Source: Bacteroidia bacterium
GTDB lineage: Bacteria > Bacteroidota > Bacteroidia > B-17B0 > Aurantibacillaceae
Length of the DNA: 55,633 nt
Direction: 5' to 3'
NCBI GenBank assembly: GCA_016787705.1
Contig: JAEUTP010000024.1
Location: forward strand, 1 to 55,633
A program made the translations under genes and the position numbers. Shown one piece after another: positions 50,851-55,633 of this stretch. Positions within the stretch are counted from its first letter, which is position 1, and each line of letters begins with the position of its first letter. Under the pieces are notes generated by a model. That model worked only from the letters and a program-made list of their open reading frames with translations. It ran no database searches and was not told where the DNA came from.

Positions 50851-51759
50851 ATGAAAAAGTTAATCCCAATATCAGCCGTTTTACTTGCAATGCTGTTTGT
50901 TGCTTGTGATAGAGTAAAAACACCTATTGTAAAAAAGAATACGATTGTTGGAACTAATTTTGTTACAAAAAACAATTTTGCAACCAGCAATTTTAAAAAA
51001 ACATTATTTGAAGAATTTACCGGTGCACAGTGTCCGAACTGCCCCAACGGAACAATCATTGCTAAAAATCTGGCAACAGCCAACGGAAGCAGCCTGGTTG
51101 TAATTGCAATTCATGCCGGAGGTTTTGCCAAACCTTATGGAGAATTTACAGCGGATTACAGAACGGATGCGGGAGATAAACTTCAAGGCAGTACGGGTTT
51201 TGCTATTAACACTTACCCAAGCGCATTAATTAACAGGAAAGCATATCCCCCTAGTGCTGTAATGGCTTTTTCTTCTGCTTGGGCCTCTATTATACCTACA
51301 GCAAAAAACGACCCTTTTATTGTGAAGTTAGATGTAACAACCAATTACGACACAATAAATGGCGCATTAAATACAAATATTAGAGCTATTTTTCAAACAG
51401 CTTATACTGACAATCTAAATGCTTGCATTTATTTAATTGAAGAAGGCATTGTTGGTAAACAAGATGATCAAGGTGTAGTTATTGAAGAATATGAATTTGA
51501 GCATATGTTTCGAGGAGCTGTTAATAGCGTATGGGGCGAAGCATTAACATCTTCACCAAAAGCAGCAGGGGATACAGTGAACTATTCTTTTAATAATTTT
51601 AACGTGAAAGGAATGACCTATACCATTATTAAAACACCACCGGCAATAAATGAAGTTAAGCCAATTGTTGTGAATGATAAAAATCTTTATGCCGTAGTAT
51701 TTGTATGTAACGCAACTACTAGAAATGTTTTACAGGTAGAGAAAATAAAAATTCGGTAA
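50851..51759 (+). CDS. Omp28-related outer-membrane lipoprotein
   Basis: 302 residues: lipobox FVAC (Cys19), then LFEEFTGAQCPNCPNGT, where Cys61-x2-Cys64 sits in a thioredoxin-like strand-helix, the hallmark of Omp28-type proteins. The rest (AIHAGGFAKPYGEF, SAWASIIPTAKNDPFIVKLD) is beta-rich. It ends the TlpA-DUF6029-Omp28 operon before a perfect palindromic terminator. Function in Porphyromonas is linked to the surface, but the redox role of the CPNC motif is inferred only. Confidence 0.85.
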   Translation: MKKLIPISAVLLAMLFVACDRVKTPIVKKNTIVGTNFVTKNNFATSNFKKTLFEEFTGAQCPNCPNGTIIAKNLATANGSSLVVIAIHAGGFAKPYGEFTADYRTDAGDKLQGSTGFAINTYPSALINRKAYPPSAVMAFSSAWASIIPTAKNDPFIVKLDVTTNYDTINGALNTNIRAIFQTAYTDNLNACIYLIEEGIVGKQDDQGVVIEEYEFEHMFRGAVNSVWGEALTSSPKAAGDTVNYSFNNFNVKGMTYTIIKTPPAINEVKPIVVNDKNLYAVVFVCNATTRNVLQVEKIKIR

Positions 51760-51777
51760 ATAATAAAAAAATTAAAT

Positions 51778-51809
51778 AAAAAAGCCTTTCAATATTGAAA
51801 GGCTTTTTT
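51778..51809. terminator. Perfect 32-bp palindromic terminator
   Basis: Two exactly complementary 16-base arms (AAAAAAGCCTTTCAAT and its complement) with A- and T-runs at both ends, between the converging Omp28 and panB genes. It should terminate both strands. Confidence 0.93.
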
Positions 51810-51822
51810 ATTTAGAAAACTA

Positions 51823-52638
51823 TCAATACTGTTCTTTATCACTCGGAAAATCTTTGCTTTTCACATCGGTAATGTATTGTTTAAAAGCATTGCCCATACT
51901 TTCGTATAAATTTAAATAACGGCGTAAAAAGCGTGGACTAAACTCATGCGTCATGCCCAACATATCATGGGTTACTAATACTTGTCCGTCAGTACCTGCC
52001 CCTGCTCCAATACCAATTACCGGAATAGAAATGCTTTGCGAAACTGTAGTTGCCAATACAGCAGGAATTTTTTCTACCACCAAAGCAAAACAACCGTATT
52101 GTTCTAATAATTTTGCATCTTCTAGCAAACGATCGGCCTCTTCTTCCTCTTTTGCTCTAACGTTATATGTACCAAATTTATAAATACTTTGTGGCGTTAA
52201 ACCCAAATGACCCATAACCGGAATACCCGCTGTTAAAATACGTTCAATACTTTCTTTTATTTCGCGACCGCCTTCTAATTTAACAGCATGTGCCCCGCTT
52301 TCTTTCATAATTCTGATAGCGGAATTCAATGCCTCTTTAGAATTAGCCTGGTATGATCCAAAGGGAAGATCTACTACTACTAAAGGCCTGTTAATAGCTC
52401 TTATCACACTTCCTGCATGGTAGATCATCTGATCCAATGTAATTGGCAAAGTTGTTTCATGTCCGGCCATGACGTTACTAGCACTGTCTCCAACCAAAAT
52501 AACATCTATACCCGCGCTATCAATGATCTTAGCCATAGTATAATCGTATGCAGTAAGCATTGCAATTTTTTCGCCACGGCGTTTCATTTCCTGTAAAACG
52601 TTAGTGGTTACTTTTTTTATTTCTTTATGAACTGACAT
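51823..52638 (-). CDS. panB: 3-methyl-2-oxobutanoate hydroxymethyltransferase
   Basis: 271 residues with the PanB core: [92 protein letters not shown]. It adds a hydroxymethyl group to 2-oxoisovalerate in pantothenate and coenzyme A synthesis. It converges with the Omp28 gene at a perfect terminator and is followed upstream by another terminator, so it is monocistronic. Confidence 0.96.
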   Translation of the reverse strand: MSVHKEIKKVTTNVLQEMKRRGEKIAMLTAYDYTMAKIIDSAGIDVILVGDSASNVMAGHETTLPITLDQMIYHAGSVIRAINRPLVVVDLPFGSYQANSKEALNSAIRIMKESGAHAVKLEGGREIKESIERILTAGIPVMGHLGLTPQSIYKFGTYNVRAKEEEEADRLLEDAKLLEQYGCFALVVEKIPAVLATTVSQSISIPVIGIGAGAGTDGQVLVTHDMLGMTHEFSPRFLRRYLNLYESMGNAFKQYITDVKSKDFPSDKEQY

Positions 52639-52667
52639 GCGAAATTATTTAGACAACAAATTTAAAT

Positions 52668-52702
52668 AAAAAAACCCAAGCGGTTATCCGGCTTGGGTTT
52701 TT
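52668..52702 (-). terminator. Terminator downstream of the secreted-protein pair
   Basis: AAAAACCCAAG...CTTGGGTTTTT with an inner CGG/CCG pair and one bulged base. It terminates the minus-strand genes at 52720 and 53217, and A/T runs on both sides allow the panB side too. Confidence 0.85.
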
Positions 52703-52719
52703 AGTAAGTTTATTTATGA

Positions 52720-53202
52720 TTAGTATGTAGAGAAACCTTGTTTATCAGTGATCTTGTGTTCAATTAACAAACCAACGCAAGCTGCATCTGTAGCTTTGTG
52801 CTTATCTTTTTCAGTTGCACCTTGTGGCACAACTACTTCAATAATTAATTGACGTGTGCTAACACTTGCGAATTCAAACACCTGTGTATCTTCTGCTGTA
52901 GCGTTATTGAATAACAGTTCATTTGTACGTGAATCAAAGATCTTATAGCTTACTTTATCTCCTAATACTGTTTCGCAGCATACAGAAATTCTATAATCCA
53001 TTCCTTTGTAAATTACACAACGTAATTTAGAAACCATACCTTGGTTAAACAAACCGCTTTTGCTTTGAGCGTTATATTGCCAATCGGCTTTATCTTTTTC
53101 GAACTTACAATATTTTTTATGGAAGTTTCCACAAACACCTGCCTGCGCAAACGATGACGAGGTAATTACAACTGCTACTATTAGGGATAAAAAGTATTTC
53201 AT
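52720..53202 (-). CDS. Secreted hypothetical protein (160 aa)
   Basis: Signal peptide about 1-19 (ending SFAQ), then a small domain with Cys pairs (GVCGNFHKKYC, CVIYKGMDYRISVCCE) and beta strands (LLFNNATAEDTQVFEFA). The spacing of cysteines suggests two or three disulphides. It starts 14 bases after the lipoprotein gene and ends at the terminator at 52668, so the two form an operon. No family recognised. Confidence 0.7.
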   Translation of the reverse strand: MKYFLSLIVAVVITSSSFAQAGVCGNFHKKYCKFEKDKADWQYNAQSKSGLFNQGMVSKLRCVIYKGMDYRISVCCETVLGDKVSYKIFDSRTNELLFNNATAEDTQVFEFASVSTRQLIIEVVVPQGATEKDKHKATDAACVGLLIEHKITDKQGFSTY

Positions 53203-53216
53203 GGGATAAATATTAA

Positions 53217-54110
53217 TTATTTAGTTAATGTATAAGAGTTACGGATTGATTTAATTTTTGCAACGATCGCTTCGTAAACTTCTTTTGTAATGAACAATTG
53301 TTTGCCACCACCAAGCATTGCAGTTTTGCTTCCTTCTTTACCACCCGCAGCAGTAGCATCTTTTTCGCTGATTTTATTGAACTCAGCCAGTAGACCGTCG
53401 AAATCTGCTTTTACAGCTGCAACATTTGCATCAGATTCGTGTTTCTTTAAAAACTCAACTAAGTTTTCTAAAGTATATTTTTGATCAGCTAAACGCTCAA
53501 TAACCGGGCTTTTTTCCTGGTATTTAGCAAGATTAGTTGCAATATAAATACTTTCTAACCAGCCACCGGCAACCACTAAAGCCAATGTTGGGCCTTGTTT
53601 ACTATCTTCTAAAGCTTCGAAAGATGAAAAATAAACATCATCGGTAATTACAGCCAATGAATCAGAAGATCCTACATTGCTTTCTAAACGCTTTAAAACT
53701 TCAGGCTTAATAGCAGTTGAAACACCAATCTGATCGCCCATTACTTTTACAGTTTTAAAATATTTTAATGCTTCAGAACCAATATTAAAAATACTGCAGT
53801 AACTAAGATCGCAACTGTAAATACCAAAGTTTAGTGCTTTTGATTTATTATCAGTATAATTTTTTTGATTGGCAGGGGAGTTTAAAAAAGATGTTTCGGT
53901 GTTTTTATTTCCACCCACCATTTTAATAAAGGTTAGCATCTCGCCGGGAGATGGAACCTGGAAAAAAGTTTCAGATACCGGATTGATCTGTGGCTCTTCT
54001 GTTTTTACAGAATCTCCCGTTTCAATGTCTTCGGATTTTTCTCCGCCTCCGCAGTTGCTAAACGTAAAAGCAGCCATTGCAGATAAAAATAATAGAGTTG
54101 ATTTGTTCAT
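53217..54110 (-). CDS. Hypothetical lipoprotein (297 aa)
   Basis: Lipobox FSNC (Cys20) with GGG following, an acidic linker, then a mostly helical domain (about 60-290) of amphipathic helices (LNFGIYSCDLSYCSIFNIGS, LVVAGGWLESIYIATNLAKY, ALKYFKTVKVMGDQIGV). I recognise no family. A -7-like TATCTTTA on the minus strand (54137-54130) gives it its own promoter although sucC ends only 36 bases upstream. It shares a transcript with the secreted protein gene that follows. Confidence 0.7.
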   Translation of the reverse strand: MNKSTLLFLSAMAAFTFSNCGGGEKSEDIETGDSVKTEEPQINPVSETFFQVPSPGEMLTFIKMVGGNKNTETSFLNSPANQKNYTDNKSKALNFGIYSCDLSYCSIFNIGSEALKYFKTVKVMGDQIGVSTAIKPEVLKRLESNVGSSDSLAVITDDVYFSSFEALEDSKQGPTLALVVAGGWLESIYIATNLAKYQEKSPVIERLADQKYTLENLVEFLKKHESDANVAAVKADFDGLLAEFNKISEKDATAAGGKEGSKTAMLGGGKQLFITKEVYEAIVAKIKSIRNSYTLTK

Positions 54111-54146
54111 CGGTTCTTGTTATATTTTTTAAAGATATTGTTTTTT

Positions 54147-55340
54147 TTAGTTTTTTAATAATTTATTTACAAGGGCCGCAGCTTCATGAAACTCAATTGC
54201 AGAATAAACTTTTAAGCCAGATTGATCAATGATCTTTTTAGCTTCTTCAGCATTTGTACCTTGTAAACGCACAATAATTGGCACATTGATTGTACCCATG
54301 TTTTTGTAAGCATCTACTATACCTTGTGCTACACGATCGCAACGTACAATACCTCCAAAAATATTAATTAAAATAGCTTTTACATTTTTATCTTTTAAAA
54401 TAATACGGAATGCTTTCTCAACACGTTCGGCATTTGCAGTGCCGCCAACATCAAGGAAGTTAGCAGGCTCGCCACCGCTTAATTTAATAATATCCATTGT
54501 AGCCATGGCCAATCCTGCACCGTTAACCATGCAACCAACATTGCCATCTAATTTTACATAGTTTAGTTCTGCCTGACGTGCTTCAACATCCGTGGGATCT
54601 TCTTCTGTAATATCGCGCATTGCTTCATAATCAGGATGGCGGAATAAACCATTATCATCAAAAGAAACTTTACTATCTACAGCAATAATTTTATCATCGC
54701 TTGTTTTTAAAACAGGATTAATTTCAAATAAAGAGGCATCAATACTTTCGTAAGCTTTGTATAAAGTCATTACAAATTTTACCATTTCTTTAAACGCGTT
54801 ACCGGTAACACCTAAGTTAAAAGCAATTTTACGCGCTTGAAACGCTTGAATACCAATGCGAGGATCGATCTCTTCTTTCCATATTTTTTCAGGAGTTGTT
54901 TCTGCAACGTGCTCTATATCCATACCACCTTCTGTACTATAGATAATAGTGTTACGACTTTTAGCGCGATCTAAAAGAACACTCATGTAAAATTCTTTTA
55001 TCTCTGACGCCCCTGGGTAATAAACATCCTGTGCTATCAACACTTTATTAACCAGCTTACCTTTTGCACTGGTTTGAGGTGTAATTAAATGCATACCAAT
55101 AATAGCAGATGCTTTTTCTTTAACCTCATCTAAATTTTTCGCTAATTTAACTCCGCCGCCTTTACCACGGCCACCTGCGTGAATTTGTGCCTTCACAACA
55201 ACCCAATCACTATTGTATTTGGTTTTTAATTCTTTTGCGGCTGCAACAGCTTGTTCAGCAGTTTCTGCAACAATCCCTTCCTGGATAGCAACGCCAAAAC
55301 TTTTTAAAATGCTTTTTCCCTGATATTCGTGAATATTCAT
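54147..55340 (-). CDS. sucC: Succinate-CoA ligase (ADP-forming) beta subunit
   Basis: 397 residues: ATP-grasp start MNIHEYQGKSILKSFGV, KAQIHAGGRGKGGGVK, EFYMSVLLDRA, the EINPVL motif, GCMVNGAGLAMATMD and GGTANAERVEKAFRIIL. It forms succinate, CoA and ATP (or the reverse) in the citric-acid cycle. A perfect -7 box TAAATTTG lies at 55393-55386 on the minus strand, about 45 bases from the ATG. sucD is not in view and may lie elsewhere, as is common in this phylum. Confidence 0.96.
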   Translation of the reverse strand: MNIHEYQGKSILKSFGVAIQEGIVAETAEQAVAAAKELKTKYNSDWVVVKAQIHAGGRGKGGGVKLAKNLDEVKEKASAIIGMHLITPQTSAKGKLVNKVLIAQDVYYPGASEIKEFYMSVLLDRAKSRNTIIYSTEGGMDIEHVAETTPEKIWKEEIDPRIGIQAFQARKIAFNLGVTGNAFKEMVKFVMTLYKAYESIDASLFEINPVLKTSDDKIIAVDSKVSFDDNGLFRHPDYEAMRDITEEDPTDVEARQAELNYVKLDGNVGCMVNGAGLAMATMDIIKLSGGEPANFLDVGGTANAERVEKAFRIILKDKNVKAILINIFGGIVRCDRVAQGIVDAYKNMGTINVPIIVRLQGTNAEEAKKIIDQSGLKVYSAIEFHEAAALVNKLLKN

Positions 55341-55385
55341 ATAATTGATTTAAATAATGTGCTTGTTATACTAAGTAATGTGCTT

Positions 55386-55393
55386 CAAATTTA
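55386..55393 (-). promoter_or_regulatory. -7 box of sucC
   Basis: TAAATTTG on the minus strand matches TAnnTTTG. A TTG at the standard distance is lacking. Confidence 0.5.
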
Positions 55394-55425
55394 AGGTTTT
55401 ATTTGGAAAAGAGAAGTTTTCGGGC

Positions 55426-55459
55426 AAAAAAAATCCCGATAAATTTACTTTACCGGGAT
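55426..55459 (-). terminator. Terminator downstream of the partial T9SS gene
   Basis: On the minus strand ATCCCG-G-TAAA...TTTA-T-CGGGAT followed by seven T: a 10-bp stem with one internal mismatch. It separates the partial gene at the window's right edge from sucC. Confidence 0.8.
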
Positions 55460-55479
55460 GTTATTAAAATCAGATTTTT

Positions 55480-55633
55480 TTACCTGTAAATACTTACGTT
55501 ACCTTTTTTCTCGTATTCGGTTCCGTCTTTACCGGTTGCTTTAATTATGTAAAAATAGGTTCCTGCGGCAGCATCATTGCCCGACATGTTTTTTCCATTC
55601 CATTCAATATTTCCAGTATTGCTGGTTGTTTCG
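55480..55633 (-). CDS. C-terminal end of a T9SS type B (gliding-associated) protein, partial
   Basis: The minus-strand frame from the window edge to TAA at 55482-55480 gives about 51 residues: IEWNGKNMSG, AAGTYFYIIKATGKDG, KKGNVSIYR. The W-x-G, G-T-Y-F-Y and final G-x-V-x-I-Y-R are the closing strands of the gliding-motility-associated (CHU_C, type B) sorting domain, which carries large surface adhesins out through T9SS. The N-terminal part is outside the window, so size and role are unknown. Confidence 0.6.
   Translation of the reverse strand, partial: ETTSNTGNIEWNGKNMSGNDAAAGTYFYIIKATGKDGTEYEKKGNVSIYR

Noticed and set aside
1..55633. tRNA, rRNA and CRISPR genes
   Set aside because: Scanning by eye for tRNA-like arms, rRNA segments and spaced repeats in the gaps gave nothing convincing; a covariance-model search would be needed to exclude small RNAs.

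Overview
The window is chromosomal DNA from a member of the Bacteroidota. Supporting signs are AT-rich sequence, promoters of the TTG-N19/20-TAnnTTTG type rather than sigma70 -35/-10 boxes, almost no Shine-Dalgarno sequences, at least three proteins with a C-terminal type IX secretion (T9SS) sorting domain plus a probable fourth at the right edge, many SPII lipoproteins with a Cys-Lys-Lys style N-terminus, and families typical of the phylum (DUF6029, Omp28, GlxA/AraC, HxlR, TlpA). I cannot fix order or genus. No rRNA, tRNA, CRISPR array or phage was found.

Positions 1-7.1 kb look accessory: the end of an IS3-family element abuts a gene with no 5' end; two copies of a ~32-bp repeat bracket an orphan lipoprotein gene; a GH39-like secreted glycosidase, a Crp/Fnr regulator, a DUF6326-type membrane protein, a decayed HEPN-like gene tail and several orphan secreted or barrel-like proteins follow. 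Positions 7.5-12.8 kb hold small enzyme and detoxification-type genes (VOC, GlxA regulator, DinB, SRPBCC, DUF2200, a complete subclass B1 metallo-beta-lactamase, GNAT) and a decayed AHSA1 gene with several frameshifts.

Positions 12.9-26 kb carry secreted and TPR proteins, a LemA-TPM-TPM operon, a cupin, an 18-residue-repeat secreted protein, a T9SS cargo protein, a DEAD-box helicase with a DEVD motif II, a CX4CH lipoprotein, a DODA-type dioxygenase, and an HxlR regulator divergent from an F420-reductase-like gene with two inverted repeats around the promoter. Positions 26-31 kb hold palindromic repeats (one inside a coding region) and a 1487-residue alpha-2-macroglobulin with an intact thioester motif.

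Positions 31-38.5 kb carry a tandem pair of STAS/SEC14-like genes plus a HEAT-repeat gene, nhaA, an output-less membrane sensor, and a DtxR/MntR regulator divergent from a di-heme oxidoreductase / Rieske / porin-like operon. From 38.5 kb on, housekeeping genes dominate: obg, hpt-adk (Adk with a long lysine-rich tail), sua5, ispF, pgk, hemL, panB, sucC. Interspersed are a PHP-domain T9SS protein, a TsdA-like di-heme cytochrome, and a TlpA-DUF6029-Omp28 operon.

The items most worth following are the decayed and cassette-like DNA at the left end, the lysine-rich Adk tail, the DtxR-linked redox operon, the HxlR operator pair, the palindrome inserted in a reading frame, and a set of promoters so close to start codons that leaderless mRNAs are likely.
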